In this document: positions 49,114 through 60,251 of the stretch, one piece after another
Position numbering within the stretch: the first letter of the stretch is position 1
Layout of the letters: each line of letters opens with the position of its first letter
Source of the DNA: Superficieibacter sp. 1612_C1
Lineage (GTDB): Bacteria > Pseudomonadota > Gammaproteobacteria > Enterobacterales > Enterobacteriaceae
NCBI RefSeq assembly: GCF_015234305.1
Contig: NZ_JADGMI010000001.1
Span: forward strand, 496,001 to 560,000
Direction: 5' to 3'
DNA: 64,000 nt
Translations under genes and position numbers: made by a program
Notes under the pieces: generated by a model
What the model was told of the DNA's origin: nothing
Databases searched by the model: none
The model's input: only the letters and a program-made list of their open reading frames with translations

Positions 49114-49821
49114 ATGGATAGATATCCACGTTCAGATTCGATAGTCCAGCGCTCGCGTACCGGCTTGCAAACCTATATGGCGCAGGTCTATGGCTGGATG
49201 ACCTGCGGCCTGTTACTCACGGCTTTCGTCGCCTGGTATTCCGCCAATACCCCCGCCGTGCTGATGTTTGTCTTCTCCAGCCAGATCACGTTCTTTGGCC
49301 TGATTATCGCGCAGCTGGCGCTGGTTTTCGTGCTCTCCGGGCTGGTGCATAAGCTCAGCGCCGGGATGGCGACCACGCTGTTTATGCTCTATTCGGCGCT
49401 AACCGGGCTGACGCTCTCAAGCATTTTTGTGGTGTACACTTATTCATCCATCGCCAGTACCTTTGTGGTGACGGCGGGGATGTTCGGCGCGATGAGCCTC
49501 TACGGGTATACCACTAAGCGCGATCTCAGCGGTTTCGGCAATATGCTCTTCATGGGCTTGATAGGGATTATTCTCGCCTCGCTGGTGAACTTCTGGCTGA
49601 AGAGCGAAGCGTTGATGTGGGCGGTAACCTATATCGGCGTGGTGATCTTCGTTGGCCTGACGGCTTATGATACCCAGAAGCTGAAAAATATCGGCGAGCA
49701 GATCGACACCCGTGACGGCAGCATGCTGCGTAAATACTCCATCCTCGGCGCGCTGACACTGTATCTGGACTTTATCAACCTGTTCCTGATGCTGCTGCGA
49801 ATTTTCGGCAACCGCCGTTAA
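49114..49821 (+). CDS. ybhL: YbhL, Bax-inhibitor-1/TMBIM family membrane protein
   Basis: 235 residues with seven hydrophobic helices and the family segment VFVGLTAYDTQKLKNIGEQ near the C-terminus, whose acidic residues form the di-aspartyl calcium-leak sensor in BsYetJ. The E. coli member YbhL (AceP) has been tied to acetate flux, but the role is uncertain. AAGGAG before the ATG. The paralogue ybhM that follows it in K-12 is missing here. Confidence 0.92.
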   Translation: MDRYPRSDSIVQRSRTGLQTYMAQVYGWMTCGLLLTAFVAWYSANTPAVLMFVFSSQITFFGLIIAQLALVFVLSGLVHKLSAGMATTLFMLYSALTGLTLSSIFVVYTYSSIASTFVVTAGMFGAMSLYGYTTKRDLSGFGNMLFMGLIGIILASLVNFWLKSEALMWAVTYIGVVIFVGLTAYDTQKLKNIGEQIDTRDGSMLRKYSILGALTLYLDFINLFLMLLRIFGNRR

Positions 49822-49870
49822 AGAGGGTGAGGCCGGAAACAAGCCTGTTTTAGAGAATGTATGCGTTACC

Positions 49871-49968
49871 TGCCGGGTGGCGCTTCGCTTACCCGGCCTA
49901 CAATAACGTGCAATATCAAACCATTAACCGTTACCTGTAGGCCCGTGCAAGCGCAGCGCCGCCGGGCA
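49871..49968. repeat. Pair of REP elements between ybhL and ybhN
   Basis: TGCCGGGTGGCGCTTCGC..ACCCGGCC (49871-49898) and an oppositely oriented GTAGGCCCGTGCAAGCGCAG..GCCGGGC (49938-49968) in the convergent 3' space. Same type as the pair after pgl. Confidence 0.8.
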
Positions 49969-49996
49969 GCGCGAGGCGAGGGCGCTTTATCCGCCC

Positions 49997-50962
49997 TTAC
50001 GACTTCGCCATCGCTTTTTCGTTTTTCTCCCTGAGCTTTTTCGCCCGGCTTTCCAGCACCAGATATCCCACCAGCGCCAGCAGCAGCGGGGCGATATAAT
50101 AGAGCATTCGGTACGCCAGCAGCGCGGCGATGATCGTGCCCTGCGAAGTATGTTCGCCTGCCAGCAGGGCGATGAAAACCGCCTCCAGTACACCAATCCC
50201 CGCCGGAATATGCACGATAACCCCGGCAATACTACTGACCAGTAGCACGCCGAGGACAAAGAAGTAGTTCACATCCTGGCCCAGCAGCAGCCAGATAATC
50301 AGCCCCATCACCATCCAGTTGATGCTGGAAATCACCATTTGGGCGATGGCAAACTTCCACGACGGCAGCACCAGTTTCTGCCCCTTAATGGTGATATGAC
50401 GGCGCTTCGCAAAAGCGCAGCCCCACATATAGACCACCACCAGCAGCAGTAACACGATACCGACAATCCGCAGCGTACCTTCATCGATATACCAGTGAGA
50501 GGGAAGCTGGACCACGCCAAAGGTAAATATCAGGCCGCCTAGCAGGATATAGCCCAGCCAGTTAGTCGTGATGCTCAGCGAAAAAATGCGCGTGATGGTA
50601 CTGCTCGGCAGGCCCAGCCGCGAATAGAGCCGGTAGCGCATGCCGATGCCGCCGACCCAGGTACTTAACGTCAGATTAAAGGCATAGCAGATAAACGACA
50701 CCAGCATCACCTGCCGCTTCGCCAGCTTATGCCCGCAGTAGGCCCGGCCTAACAGATCGTAAAAGCCGTACATGACATAGCTGACAATCACCAGCGCCAC
50801 TGCGCTCAGCAGGGCGAGGCGGTTATAGTCGCGGATCACCTTCCAGACATCTTCCCAGTTCACCTTTTTGGCATACACCACCAGCAGGACCGCCACGGCA
50901 ATAAAAAACAGCCAGGTGAGAATTTTTTTCGCCAGCCGCCAGCGAGGATGTGATTTAGCCAT
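49997..50962 (-). CDS. ybhN: YbhN, LPG-synthase-type integral membrane protein
   Basis: 321 residues with about eight hydrophobic segments (first at 14-30) and the signature of UPF0104/lysylphosphatidylglycerol-synthase membrane domains (HIPAGIGVLEAVFIALL). It lacks the soluble aminoacyl-transfer domain of MprF. E. coli YbhN has 318 residues and no proven function; the gene is always behind clsB, which suggests a lipid transport or flipping role. Its ATG overlaps the clsB stop by one base. Confidence 0.9.
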   Translation of the reverse strand: MAKSHPRWRLAKKILTWLFFIAVAVLLVVYAKKVNWEDVWKVIRDYNRLALLSAVALVIVSYVMYGFYDLLGRAYCGHKLAKRQVMLVSFICYAFNLTLSTWVGGIGMRYRLYSRLGLPSSTITRIFSLSITTNWLGYILLGGLIFTFGVVQLPSHWYIDEGTLRIVGIVLLLLVVVYMWGCAFAKRRHITIKGQKLVLPSWKFAIAQMVISSINWMVMGLIIWLLLGQDVNYFFVLGVLLVSSIAGVIVHIPAGIGVLEAVFIALLAGEHTSQGTIIAALLAYRMLYYIAPLLLALVGYLVLESRAKKLREKNEKAMAKS

Positions 50963-52203
50963 CAGGATTTCACTCCGGAATTTTCGGTATCGACGCGATC
51001 CTGCGTTTCAAGCTCCGGTTGCACCGGAGGATCAACTTCTGCCATGAGTGGCGTATGTGCCGGAAGCCAGCCCACCAGCGCCGGAAAATGACGCAGGAAG
51101 TGGAACACCACTACGCTCTTGCCCAGATTCCACCAGGTCCGCTTCGGCATCATGGTTTCATCCACCAGCTTGCAATCTTTGCTAATAATGGCATTCAGAT
51201 TTTCCCGCAGCGTCTGGTTAAATTCCCGGTCATGGATAATCAGGTTGGCCTCAAGGTTCAGCGACAGACTCAGCGGGTCCAGGTTGCTGGAGCCAACGGT
51301 GGCCCAGTGATCGTCCATCAGCGCCACTTTGCCATGCAGCGGACGGCGGCAGTATTCATAAACATCGACGCCGCCTTTAATCAGATAGTTATACAGCAGC
51401 CGTGCGCCGACTTTGACAATCGGCATATCCGGCTCGCCCTGGACGATCAGCTTGACCTTAACGCCACGCCGGGCGGCGTTACGCATCGCATGCAGCAAAC
51501 GGTAGCCGGGGAAAAAGTAGGCGTTGGCGATAATCACTTCCCGGCGGGCATTGGCCAGCATTTTCAAATAGTGGCGTTCAATATCGTCGCGGTGCTCTTC
51601 ATTATCGCGCCAGACAAACAGCGCCTGCGCTTCGCCAGGCTTACGGTTTTCCACCGCGCGGTGATGGCGTCGCCACCAGCGGCGCACCGAGGCGTTGCCC
51701 GGCAGGTTTTCGACTTCAAATTGCAGAATATCCTGTACCACCGGGCCTTCAATGCGGATGGCATAATCCTGCTTAGCCTGCGGGCCATAGCTGGACATAT
51801 GCTCGTCGGAATAGTTAATCCCGCCAACGAAGGCAATATCGGTGTCGATAACCACAATTTTGCGATGCATGCGGCGAAAGACGTTAGTGCGCATGCCCAT
51901 CATTCGCGGACGCGGATCGTAATAGCGGAACACCACGCCCGCTGCCGTCAGTTCGTTAACGAAGTTGTCGCTCAGATCCGGCGAACCATAACCGTCTAAT
52001 AGCACGTCAATTTTTACGCCGCGCTGAGCCGCCCGCAACAGCACCGCGTGCAGTTGCTTACCCACTTCATCTTCAAACCAGATGAAGCTTTCGAGAATAA
52101 CCCGACTTTTGGCGTCATCAATGGCGGCATGTACCGCCGGATAAAACTGCTCGCCGTTCTCCAGTAACTCGATGCGGTTTCCCTCTCGCCAGTCACATTT
52201 CAT
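50962..52203 (-). CDS. clsB: Cardiolipin synthase B
   Basis: 413 residues, E. coli length. Phospholipase D superfamily with two HKD motifs ([10 protein letters not shown] near residue 114 and [20 protein letters not shown] near 293). It makes cardiolipin from two phosphatidylglycerols or, in E. coli, phosphatidylglycerol from phosphatidylethanolamine and glycerol. Middle gene of ybhP-clsB-ybhN with overlaps of four and one bases. Confidence 0.95.
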   Translation of the reverse strand: MKCDWREGNRIELLENGEQFYPAVHAAIDDAKSRVILESFIWFEDEVGKQLHAVLLRAAQRGVKIDVLLDGYGSPDLSDNFVNELTAAGVVFRYYDPRPRMMGMRTNVFRRMHRKIVVIDTDIAFVGGINYSDEHMSSYGPQAKQDYAIRIEGPVVQDILQFEVENLPGNASVRRWWRRHHRAVENRKPGEAQALFVWRDNEEHRDDIERHYLKMLANARREVIIANAYFFPGYRLLHAMRNAARRGVKVKLIVQGEPDMPIVKVGARLLYNYLIKGGVDVYEYCRRPLHGKVALMDDHWATVGSSNLDPLSLSLNLEANLIIHDREFNQTLRENLNAIISKDCKLVDETMMPKRTWWNLGKSVVVFHFLRHFPALVGWLPAHTPLMAEVDPPVQPELETQDRVDTENSGVKS

Positions 52204-52961
52204 AGGTGGATCTCCGCACTCAGGGGGGCATGATCGGACAGATGACGCCAGTGGCGTAAGAGTAGCGCTGAAGGACTACTGGCGTGCGCATTCTTCACAT
52301 AAATACGATCAAGGCGTAATAAAGGAAAACTCACAGGAAATGTGCGCGCGGGTCGTCCTTTCGCCCGGCTAAATATCTCCTCCAGGCCGGCCCGGGATTT
52401 CAGCGGATAATTGGCTTTTTGTCGCCAGTCATTGAAATCGCCCGCGACTACCACCGGTTCGCCTTCGGGAAAGGTATTTACCCAGTCAGCCAGCATGGTG
52501 AGCTGCGCCTGACGATGGGCTTCACGCAGCCCCAGATGAACGCAAATAACATGAATCGGATGATCGAGATCCGGTGGAGCAATCCGGCAATAGAGCAGAC
52601 CGCGCTTTTCACTGCCGTCCACGGACACGTCGCGATTCTCATAATGTTCAATAGGGTAGCGCGACAGTACCGCGTTGCCGTGATGGCCTTCCGGATACAC
52701 GGCGTTGCGGCCATACGCAAAATCGCTCCACATGGTATCCGCCAGAAACTCGTAATGGGTGGTATCCGGCCAGTTCTCCACGTGCAGCGGATGCACTTCA
52801 TGCGCGCCCATCACTTCCTGAAGGCACACGATATCGGCACCGACGGTGCGTACCGCATCACGCAACTCAGGCAAAATAAAGCGTCGGTTAAATGCGGTGA
52901 ATCCTTTGTGTGTATTAATCGTAAGTATTTTTAATGAAAAATGCTGCGCGTGTTGGGTCAT
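52200..52961 (-). CDS. ybhP: YbhP, endonuclease/exonuclease/phosphatase family
   Basis: 253 residues, E. coli length. EEP-fold metal-dependent hydrolase: [13 protein letters not shown] (metal glutamate), [19 protein letters not shown] and final [10 protein letters not shown]. Such proteins cleave phosphodiesters in DNA, lipids or inositol phosphates; substrate of YbhP is not known, but its place before clsB hints at a lipid. Divergent from ybhQ over 132 bases. Confidence 0.92.
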   Translation of the reverse strand: MTQHAQHFSLKILTINTHKGFTAFNRRFILPELRDAVRTVGADIVCLQEVMGAHEVHPLHVENWPDTTHYEFLADTMWSDFAYGRNAVYPEGHHGNAVLSRYPIEHYENRDVSVDGSEKRGLLYCRIAPPDLDHPIHVICVHLGLREAHRQAQLTMLADWVNTFPEGEPVVVAGDFNDWRQKANYPLKSRAGLEEIFSRAKGRPARTFPVSFPLLRLDRIYVKNAHASSPSALLLRHWRHLSDHAPLSAEIHL

Positions 52962-53093
52962 AATTCTCCTGCCAGCGTCACTGTCCTGTTTAAAATAGTG
53001 TAGTAGGCGTCACAAAAAGATGCGTTGTTACGGAATTTTCCGTAAAGTCCGGTAGTCTGAGATATCAGTTAAAAATTCTTCAGGAGAAATGCC

Positions 53094-53504
53094 ATGAAGT
53101 GGCAACAACGTGTTCGTGTCGCAACGGGTCTTAGTTGCTGGCAGATTGTGTTGCATTTGCTGATTGTGGCGCTATTGGTTGCCAGCTGGATGGGCGGCAT
53201 AATGGTCCGTGTCGGGCTGGGTTTATGCGTGGTTTACAGCGTGACGGTAGTGCTGATGCTGGCGTTGCAGCGCCACCACGACAGGCGCTGGCGCGACGTT
53301 GCTGATGTCCTGGAAGAGCTGACGACCACCTGGTACTTTGGCACCGCGCTGATTGTGCTGTGGCTGATCTCCCGCGTCGTGCACAATAATCTTCTGCTGG
53401 CCGTCGCCGGGCTGGCGATCCTGGCCGGCCCTGCCGTGGTTTCCCTGCTGGCGAAAGATAAAAAATTAGGCGATCTTGCGACGAAACATCATATACGCCA
53501 CTGA
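53094..53504 (+). CDS. ybhQ: YbhQ, small inner-membrane protein
   Basis: 136 residues with four hydrophobic segments (about 14-35, 39-58, 80-95 and 104-122), E. coli YbhQ length, function unknown. AGGAG seven bases upstream of the ATG. The last 39 bases overlap the end of the convergent ybhR gene. Confidence 0.9.
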   Translation: MKWQQRVRVATGLSCWQIVLHLLIVALLVASWMGGIMVRVGLGLCVVYSVTVVLMLALQRHHDRRWRDVADVLEELTTTWYFGTALIVLWLISRVVHNNLLLAVAGLAILAGPAVVSLLAKDKKLGDLATKHHIRH

Positions 53505-54572
53505 TCCCGTGGTGGCCGCTATGACCAGTAGCGGCCACAGGCTTCCCCAGATAATCTCCAGACTCGCATCCTTCAAATAGATCTGCTTGGTAATATCGGT
53601 AAAGTGGCGGATCGGATTGACCCACGTCAGGTTCTGCAACCATACCGGCATGTTCTCAACGGGCGAAACGTAGCCGGAGAGCAGAATGGCGGGCATCATA
53701 AAGACGAATACGCCGATAAACGCCTGCTGCTGCGTCGAGCACAGGGACGAGATCAGCAGCCCAAAACCGACCAGCGACAGGCCGTAGATAATCATCGTGA
53801 AGTAAAACAGTCCCAGCGATCCGGCGAAGGGGATATGGTAGGCCCAGATGCCGACAGCGAGTACCACTGAGGCCTGAAACGTCGCCACCACCAGCGCCGG
53901 GACCGCCTTGCCGATAAATATTTGCCAGGTTGCCAGTGGCGACACCAGTAGCTGATCCAGCGTTCCCTGTTCGCGTTCGCGTGCGACCGAAAGCGAGGTG
54001 ACAATCATCACGCCGATGGTGGTGATCATCGCAATCAGCGACGGCACGATAAACCATTTGTAATCCAGATTCGGGTTGTACCAGTTGCGCACCACCAGCT
54101 CGCTGTTGTTTGGCTTCGGTTGATTTTCGGTAAGCTCCAGTTGATAATTTTTGACGATCTGCTGGAGGTAGTTGGCGGCGATTTGCGCACTGTTGGAGTT
54201 GCGCCCGTCGAGGATGAGCTGCATGGGGGCGGGCTGAAGGGCGTCAAGATTGCGCGAGAAATCCGCCGGAAAGCGCACCAGCAGCAGCGCCTTTTGCCTG
54301 TCCAGCGTCGGCTGGATCTCCTGCGGGCTTCTCAGCAGCAAAACGTGGGTAAAGGCTTTCGCACGGGCGAAACGCTGGGTTAACTCTACCGCGTGCTTTC
54401 CGTTATCTTCGTTATAGATAGCGATAGTAGCGTTGCTGACCTCAAGCGTGGCGGCAAACGGAAACAGAAATACCTGAATCAGCACCGGCAGGATCAGAAT
54501 GGCGCGCGTCTGCGGCTCGCGTAGCAGCGACTGTAGCTCTTTGCGAATCAACGTCCATAAGCGATAAAACAT
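53466..54572 (-). CDS. ybhR: ABC exporter permease YbhR
   Basis: 368 residues from [12 protein letters not shown], with GGAG before the ATG; an in-frame start 17 codons upstream is less likely. ABC-2 type permease: one N-terminal helix, a large periplasmic loop (about 45-175) and five C-terminal helices. With YbhS, YbhF and YbhG it forms an efflux system; in E. coli loss affects sensitivity to cefoperazone, chloramphenicol or tetracycline. Last gene of cecR-ybhGFSR. Confidence 0.94.
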   Translation of the reverse strand: MFYRLWTLIRKELQSLLREPQTRAILILPVLIQVFLFPFAATLEVSNATIAIYNEDNGKHAVELTQRFARAKAFTHVLLLRSPQEIQPTLDRQKALLLVRFPADFSRNLDALQPAPMQLILDGRNSNSAQIAANYLQQIVKNYQLELTENQPKPNNSELVVRNWYNPNLDYKWFIVPSLIAMITTIGVMIVTSLSVAREREQGTLDQLLVSPLATWQIFIGKAVPALVVATFQASVVLAVGIWAYHIPFAGSLGLFYFTMIIYGLSLVGFGLLISSLCSTQQQAFIGVFVFMMPAILLSGYVSPVENMPVWLQNLTWVNPIRHFTDITKQIYLKDASLEIIWGSLWPLLVIAATTGSVAYMMFRRKIA

Positions 54573-54592
54573 AGCGTCTCCTGTTAACACCA

Positions 54593-55726
54593 TCAATCCA
54601 GCCGCCGTTTGGTTTTCATCCACGTCAGCCCGATAAACATCACCGCCGAGGCAATCAAAAACAGCACGTTTATCACCAGCACCGTGGGAATATTTCCCGC
54701 CAGAAACAGGCTTTGCAGCGTATTGACGAAATAACGCGCCGGGATGATATAGGTCACCACCCGGATCGCCGCGGGCATACTGTCTATCTGGAAAATAAAC
54801 CCGGACAGCATAATCGACGGTAAAAACGCGGCGTTCAGCGCCACCTGCGCGGCGTTAAACTGGTTGCGGGTAATGGTGGATATCAACAACCCCATTCCCA
54901 GCGTGCTGAGTAAAAACAGGCTGGTGGTAATAAACAGTACCAGCAGCGAACCGCGGTACGGCACGCCGAGAATAAACACTGACACCAGCATGCACAGCAG
55001 CATCGCCAGCATGCCGAGAAAATAGTAGGGAATAAGCTTACATAACAGCAATTCAGTGCGCGTCACTTCGGTCGAGAGCAGCGCCTCCATCGTGCCGCGT
55101 TCCCATTCGCGTGCCACTACCAGCGAGGTGAGGATCGCGCCGATTACCGTCATAATAATGGTCACCGCCCCCGGAATGATAAAGTGCTGGCTGATCGCCG
55201 CCGGGTTGAACCAGTAGCGGGTCTGCACATCAATCAACGGCTCAAAGGTTTCCCCCCGATCCTCTGCCCGCTGCATTTGCCAGATCTGCCAGATCCCCTC
55301 GACATAACCCTGGACAAAGTTGGCGGTATTCGGCTCGCTGCCATCGGTAATCACCTGAATGGGCGCATCGTCGCCGTCACGCGCCATCTTGCGGGCAAAG
55401 TCTGTCGGGATCACCACGATCCCACGAATGCGTCCGGCCTGCATCAACTCAACAAGCTGCTGGCGACTGTCACCGATAGTGGCGTCTATATATGGCGAAC
55501 CGGTCATCGCGTGGGTGAAGTCCAGCGCCTCTTCGCTGTGCTGCTCCAGCAAAATACCGACCCGCAGCTTACTGGAGTCGAGGTTAATGCCGTAGCCGAA
55601 GATAAACAGCAGCAGCAGGGGGATCACCACGGCAATCAGCCAGCTACTCGGGTCGCGGACGATTTGCCGCGTCTCTTTGACGCATAACGCGCGGACGCGT
55701 CGCAAGGAGAGGGCGCTACTGCTCAT
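54593..55726 (-). CDS. ybhS: ABC exporter permease YbhS
   Basis: 377 residues from the ATG at 55726 ([15 protein letters not shown]), which has AAGGAG seven bases upstream; the ATG two codons earlier is too close to that site. E. coli YbhS has 377. Same layout as YbhR: N-terminal helix, periplasmic domain, five C-terminal helices with [10 protein letters not shown] near the membrane. It overlaps the ybhF end by 11 bases and pairs with YbhR as a heterodimer. Confidence 0.94.
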   Translation of the reverse strand: MSSSALSLRRVRALCVKETRQIVRDPSSWLIAVVIPLLLLFIFGYGINLDSSKLRVGILLEQHSEEALDFTHAMTGSPYIDATIGDSRQQLVELMQAGRIRGIVVIPTDFARKMARDGDDAPIQVITDGSEPNTANFVQGYVEGIWQIWQMQRAEDRGETFEPLIDVQTRYWFNPAAISQHFIIPGAVTIIMTVIGAILTSLVVAREWERGTMEALLSTEVTRTELLLCKLIPYYFLGMLAMLLCMLVSVFILGVPYRGSLLVLFITTSLFLLSTLGMGLLISTITRNQFNAAQVALNAAFLPSIMLSGFIFQIDSMPAAIRVVTYIIPARYFVNTLQSLFLAGNIPTVLVINVLFLIASAVMFIGLTWMKTKRRLD

Positions 55727-57455
55727 CGGCATGCTCCTTATCCCAGTTATTGATAAGCGTGATAAATGCCTGCTCCATGGTGGGATCACTCTGTTCATCG
55801 TCGGCAGCCTGGGCTTTCAGATCGTCCGGCGTGCCGTGGGCGATAAGTTTGCCGCGATACACCAGCCCGATGCGATCGCAGTATTCCGCCTCATCCATAA
55901 AGTGTGTCGTGACCATCACCGTTACCCCTTTTTCCACCATGCTGTTAATGTGCAGCCAGAATTCGCGGCGGGTGAGGGGATCGACGCCAGAGGTCGGCTC
56001 ATCAAGAAACAGAATGTCCGGCTCGTGCATTAGCGAGCAGGCCAGCGCCAGGCGCTGCTTAAAGCCCAGCGGCAGCGCGTCGGTGGCATGGCTGGCGATG
56101 CTTTTCAGTCCGAACGCTTCGCTCATCCTGGAGATTTTTTCATTCTGCGCGCGACCCCGCAGCCCGTAGACGCCGGAGAAGAAACGCAGATTTTGCTCGA
56201 CGGTCAGGTTGCCGTAGAGGGAAAATTTCTGTGCCATATAGCCCAGATGCTGTCGCGCTTTACCGGAGCTCACTTTGAGATCCATATTCAGCACCAGCGC
56301 TTTGCCGGAGGTTGGCACCAGCAGGCCGCACATCATTTTGAAGGTGGTAGATTTTCCCGCGCCGTTCGGCCCCAGCAGGCCAAAGATTTCTCCACGCTTG
56401 ACGGTAAAATCCACATGATCGGTAGCCGCGAAATCCCCAAATTTCTTCGTAAGCTGTTTCGCTTCAATCACCGTTTCGCCCGGCGTCCCCTCTACCGTAT
56501 GCAGGATCGCGCCCAGCGGCGACTCAGCGGTGCCCGCGCCGCCCAGCAGATCGATAAACGCATCTTCAAAGCGCGGCGAGGTTTCGCGCATCTCGACGTC
56601 CGGCATCCCTTCTGCATGACGAACCTCGTCAGCTACCGCGTCTTTTTTCAGGATCAGCCGCACCGATTTCCCCTGAATCATGCCGTCGCTGACCTGTGGC
56701 AATTTCAACGTCCGCTGTAACAACTGACGGTTATTTTCCTGCGGGCTGTGGAGTAAAAAACTGCGTCCGCCAATAGTCCGGGTCAGCGCTTTCGGTTCAC
56801 CCTGATAGAGCAACTCTCCCTCGTTCATCAGCAGCACGTCGCGGCACTGTTCCGCCTCGTCAAGATAGGAGGTGCTCCAGAGGATCAGCATGCCGTCGCC
56901 CGCCAGTTCATGCACCATCTGCCACAGTTCGCGGCGGGAAATGGGATCGACACCGACGCCCGGCTCGTCGAGGAGCAATACTTTTGGCTCACCCACCAGG
57001 GTGCAGGCCAGCCCCAGTTTTTGTTTCATTCCGCCGGACAGCTTGCCCGCTAATCGGCCGGTAAACGGTCCCAGCGAGGTAAATTGCAGCAGGCGCTCGA
57101 AAGTTTTCTGCCGGGTATCGCCGGTGATGCTGCGCAAATCGGCATACAGCGTCAGGTTTTCCATCACCGTCAGATCTTCGTACAAACCAAACTTTTGCGG
57201 CATGTAGCCGAGCACGGCGTGCAGCGCGCTATCATCGGTAATCGGATCAAGGCCGATGACGCTGGCGCTGCCGCCGTTGGGTTTCAGCAGACCGGCCAGC
57301 ATCCGCATCAGGGTAGTTTTGCCTGCGCCGTCGGGGCCGACCAGCCCGGTGACGTAGCCTGCGCGGATCGTGCAGTCCAGCGGGGCAACGGCGGGTTTAT
57401 CCATCCCGGCAAAGCGTTTTTCCAGCCTGTTAAGGGTGATAAGCGCTTCACTCAT
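55716..57455 (-). CDS. ybhF: Tandem ABC ATPase YbhF
   Basis: 579 residues with two nucleotide-binding domains: domain 1 Walker [10 protein letters not shown] (about 36-44), [26 protein letters not shown]; domain 2 Walker [10 protein letters not shown] (about 360), a weaker signature ([16 protein letters not shown]) and [11 protein letters not shown]. It drives the YbhSR permease. Tandem architecture and length agree with E. coli (578). It overlaps ybhG by eight bases. Confidence 0.95.
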   Translation of the reverse strand: MSEALITLNRLEKRFAGMDKPAVAPLDCTIRAGYVTGLVGPDGAGKTTLMRMLAGLLKPNGGSASVIGLDPITDDSALHAVLGYMPQKFGLYEDLTVMENLTLYADLRSITGDTRQKTFERLLQFTSLGPFTGRLAGKLSGGMKQKLGLACTLVGEPKVLLLDEPGVGVDPISRRELWQMVHELAGDGMLILWSTSYLDEAEQCRDVLLMNEGELLYQGEPKALTRTIGGRSFLLHSPQENNRQLLQRTLKLPQVSDGMIQGKSVRLILKKDAVADEVRHAEGMPDVEMRETSPRFEDAFIDLLGGAGTAESPLGAILHTVEGTPGETVIEAKQLTKKFGDFAATDHVDFTVKRGEIFGLLGPNGAGKSTTFKMMCGLLVPTSGKALVLNMDLKVSSGKARQHLGYMAQKFSLYGNLTVEQNLRFFSGVYGLRGRAQNEKISRMSEAFGLKSIASHATDALPLGFKQRLALACSLMHEPDILFLDEPTSGVDPLTRREFWLHINSMVEKGVTVMVTTHFMDEAEYCDRIGLVYRGKLIAHGTPDDLKAQAADDEQSDPTMEQAFITLINNWDKEHADEQ

Positions 57456-58443
57456 CAGCCGCGTCCTGATTGAATCTCAGCGTGACGGGCATCCCCTGAC
57501 GCAGGGCATCGTCGGCGTCCGTCACAATAATACGCATCCGGTAAACTAAATCGGTGCGCAGATCCGGCGTCTCCACGGTTTTTGGCGTGAACTCCGCCGT
57601 CGGCGAAATAAAGCCAATTTTTCCGTGGTAAGGCTTATCCGGACGACCATCGGTATAAAGCAGAATTTCACGGCCCGGCTGCGCCTGATGCAAATTGCGC
57701 TCATCCACATAGGCACGTACCCATACCGGACGGGTGAGCGACAGGGTAAGTACCGTGCTGCCAGCGTTTAACATGCTGCCCGGCTCCACGGCGCGGGTTA
57801 ATAGCGCACCGCCGGCGGGGGCGATAAGGGTGGTATCCTGCAAATCCAGTTCGGCCTGTGCCAGTTGTGCCTGCGCCTGTTCGAGGCTGGCTTTCGCCTG
57901 AGCGATCTCCTGTGGCCGATTACCGGCGCGGAACTGGCTGAGTTTATCCTGGGCGGATTTCAGGCTGGCCTGCGCCTGATCGCGTGAGGAGCGGGCGTTT
58001 TCCAGATCGTTGGCCGAAATGGTGCGGCTTTTCCATAGCCCTTGCTGGCGCTGATAAAAGTTCTGCGCGTACTGATACGCCGCCTGCGCCTGATTAACCG
58101 CCGCGCTGGCCTGAGCAATTTCTTCCGCCCGATACCCTGCCATGGTGAGATCGTATTTCGCCTGGGCAGTTGAAACGTTGGCTTTGGCCTGCATCAGCGC
58201 ATTTTGATAAGGCGCGCGATCCAGTTCGCCCAGCACCTGACCCGCCTGAATGGTATCCCCTTCATCCACCTTAAGCGTAGCCAGCCTGCCTCCCACGCGA
58301 AAGCTCATATTGACCGTGCGAATATCCACGTTGCCATACAGCGTCAACGGCTGATTCTGCCTGCTGTGATACCACATCCAGCCGCCGCCGATGGCGGCCA
58401 GCAATACCACGACAACCAGCGCAATAACGACAGGTTTTTTCAT
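57448..58443 (-). CDS. ybhG: Membrane fusion (HlyD-type) protein YbhG
   Basis: 331 residues from [13 protein letters not shown]; the upstream GTG at 58470 is inside cecR and unlikely. N-terminal signal/anchor (5-27), biotinyl-lipoyl-like barrel ([17 protein letters not shown]), a long periplasmic helical hairpin (about 75-205, many Gln/Ala) and a beta-barrel. It connects the YbhFSR transporter with an outer-membrane channel, presumably TolC. It starts four bases after the cecR stop. Confidence 0.94.
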   Translation of the reverse strand: MKKPVVIALVVVVLLAAIGGGWMWYHSRQNQPLTLYGNVDIRTVNMSFRVGGRLATLKVDEGDTIQAGQVLGELDRAPYQNALMQAKANVSTAQAKYDLTMAGYRAEEIAQASAAVNQAQAAYQYAQNFYQRQQGLWKSRTISANDLENARSSRDQAQASLKSAQDKLSQFRAGNRPQEIAQAKASLEQAQAQLAQAELDLQDTTLIAPAGGALLTRAVEPGSMLNAGSTVLTLSLTRPVWVRAYVDERNLHQAQPGREILLYTDGRPDKPYHGKIGFISPTAEFTPKTVETPDLRTDLVYRMRIIVTDADDALRQGMPVTLRFNQDAADE

Positions 58444-58447
58444 GACG

Positions 58448-59116
58448 TCAGGCTCCTTTGGATAAACCATGCAGAATAAGATCGATATGGCAGGAAATGG
58501 TCTGGAAAATCAGCCCGGCTTTCTCCTCATCAAACTGTGTCCAGCCCGTGCGCAGCAGTATGGTTTCACGTACCAGGCGGAAGGCGAGGATCTCACCTAG
58601 CAGGGCATGGGTATGCAAAATCGTCCGGGTGTCTGTGGCATCCAGCCCGGTATACGCGGCAATCAGCCGGGTGAAATGCGTATGCATCGGGGCAATCACC
58701 TGGTCATGAATGAGCCGGTAGGCGGCAGTGGGAGAGAGCTGCTCGCGGGAGATAAATTTACTCAGGTTCACCGTTTCATCGCGGGTCAGCAGGGCGATCA
58801 TATTTTCACAGGCGTTGAGGATCAGCTGACGAACCGCGTCTTTGTCTACGGTCGGCTGGGCCAGCAGCTTCTCCGCGGCCTCGGTATGGGGCTGAAACTG
58901 CACGCTGATAAAGTCCGCGATCCACTGGGCGCAGGCGAGGTACAGATCGTCTTTAGAGCCGAAATAATAGGGGATCGCCGCAATATTTTGCCCGGCCTGA
59001 GCCGCTATCTCGCGGGTCGTGGCATTAAGCCCATATTCGCCAAACTGCGCCAGCGCCGCGTGAATAAGCTGGCTTTTAGCCTGTTCGCCTTTGGTCGTGG
59101 CGGGAGTGACGTTCAT
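58448..59116 (-). CDS. cecR: TetR-family repressor CecR (YbiH)
   Basis: 222 residues (E. coli 223). Helix-turn-helix near residues 30-52 ([27 protein letters not shown]), the rest helical with a DUF1956 ligand domain. In E. coli it represses ybhGFSR and rhlE. It heads the operon cecR-ybhG-F-S-R. A perfect 28-bp palindrome 11 bases upstream of its start is the obvious operator, so it should control itself. Here a DeoR-type gene lies between it and rhlE. Confidence 0.93.
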   Translation of the reverse strand: MNVTPATTKGEQAKSQLIHAALAQFGEYGLNATTREIAAQAGQNIAAIPYYFGSKDDLYLACAQWIADFISVQFQPHTEAAEKLLAQPTVDKDAVRQLILNACENMIALLTRDETVNLSKFISREQLSPTAAYRLIHDQVIAPMHTHFTRLIAAYTGLDATDTRTILHTHALLGEILAFRLVRETILLRTGWTQFDEEKAGLIFQTISCHIDLILHGLSKGA

Positions 59117-59127
59117 CGGATGCTCGC

Positions 59128-59155
59128 AATATTAATCAATCGATTGATTAATATT
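59128..59155. promoter_or_regulatory. Perfect 28-bp palindrome, likely CecR operator
   Basis: Half-site AATATTAATCAATC followed by its exact inverse complement, centre between 59141 and 59142. It resembles the ATTAATCAAT-type operator described for CecR in E. coli. It lies 11 bases upstream of cecR and 121 bases upstream of the DeoR-type gene; no second copy is seen before rhlE. Confidence 0.85.
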
Positions 59156-59276
59156 ATGATGGATTTTTAAGCTTGTCCATTCACGGCAGGCATTTTTATC
59201 AGGCGAACTTCAGCGTTGTGAAGAGGGTGATATTTCATGGTAAGTTATGCCGTATTAACATTATCGAGGGGCTGAC

Positions 59277-60041
59277 GTGGCAGATTATGATGCATTCCCC
59301 GAGCAGCGGTTATCGCTGATCGAGCAGATGCTCACCGAAACGGGGCGCGTAATTGGTGTCGATCTCGCGCGTAAACTGGGTGTTTCGGAGCATACGATCC
59401 GCCGGGATTTACAAGAACTCGCCCGGCGAGGGATCTGCAAAAAAGTCTACGGCGGTGCCGTCAGCCAGATTAAACAATCCGCACTTTTTGACGTGCGGAC
59501 TACGCAAAATATCGAAGAAAAATCGCGCATTGCCAGACGATGCGCAGAAATGATCGGGCCCGATAGCTGTATTTTTATTGATGCAGGCTCCACCTACCTT
59601 CAAATGGTCGAATTTATCCCCGCTGCGTTGACGCTGACCATCGTCACCAATTCACCGCAAATCGCCACCGCCCTCAGTAGCCGCCGCAACGGCGAGGTCA
59701 TTCTGCTGGGCGGGAAGATTAACCCGTTGACCGGAAGCACACTCAGTTCAGATACGGTGAAGCAAATCCAGGGGATAATTTTCGATCAAACGTTTATTGG
59801 CGTTTGCGGGCTTGATCCCCAGGCAGGACTGAGCGCGGTTTGCTATGAAGATGCCTGCTTCAAAAAAGAGGTGTTAAGCCAAAGCAATGAGGTGATTGCG
59901 GCGGTCACGGCAGATAAAATGTCCCAGGTGGCTCGCTATAAAGTCGCCTCCTGTGAAGATATCGACATTGCCGTGGTAAGTGCCGACACCAGTATCGCTG
60001 ATTTTTCCCACGTCAATATGCGCATCGACATGGCTACATAA
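59277..60041 (+). CDS. DeoR-family transcriptional regulator, target unknown
   Basis: 254 residues from a GTG start (VADYDAFPEQRL) with GAGGGG upstream. DeoR-type helix-turn-helix (about 12-60; LARKLGVSEHTIRRDLQELARRG) and C-terminal sugar-phosphate sensor domain of the DeoRC/GlpR type (IFIDAGSTYLQMVEFIP, LTIVTNSPQIATAL, VILLGGKINPLTGSTLS, TADKMSQVARYKVA). Members respond to phosphorylated sugars. No sugar operon adjoins it; rhlE follows after 210 bases. Not in this place in K-12, so it is an insertion between cecR and rhlE. Confidence 0.85.
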   Translation: MADYDAFPEQRLSLIEQMLTETGRVIGVDLARKLGVSEHTIRRDLQELARRGICKKVYGGAVSQIKQSALFDVRTTQNIEEKSRIARRCAEMIGPDSCIFIDAGSTYLQMVEFIPAALTLTIVTNSPQIATALSSRRNGEVILLGGKINPLTGSTLSSDTVKQIQGIIFDQTFIGVCGLDPQAGLSAVCYEDACFKKEVLSQSNEVIAAVTADKMSQVARYKVASCEDIDIAVVSADTSIADFSHVNMRIDMAT

Positions 60042-60251
60042 TCGGTAAAGAGGCTGTGCAATGTGATAATAATTTATGCGTGATGTCGCTCGCTGACCGG
60101 CAGAGTCCTTACGTCAGGTGGGATATTTATGCGCCACGTCACAAAAACTGCTACACTCCGCCCCTTCATGACATTGTGGTTTTTGTCATCTGCCTTATTG
60201 CTATCGCCCTGAAAACTACACCGGTAACGGTCAGGGTGGTATGGAGCTGTT

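Noticed and set aside
54120-54383. Plus-strand frame of 87 codons inside ybhR
   Set aside because: Antisense shadow of a clear permease gene.
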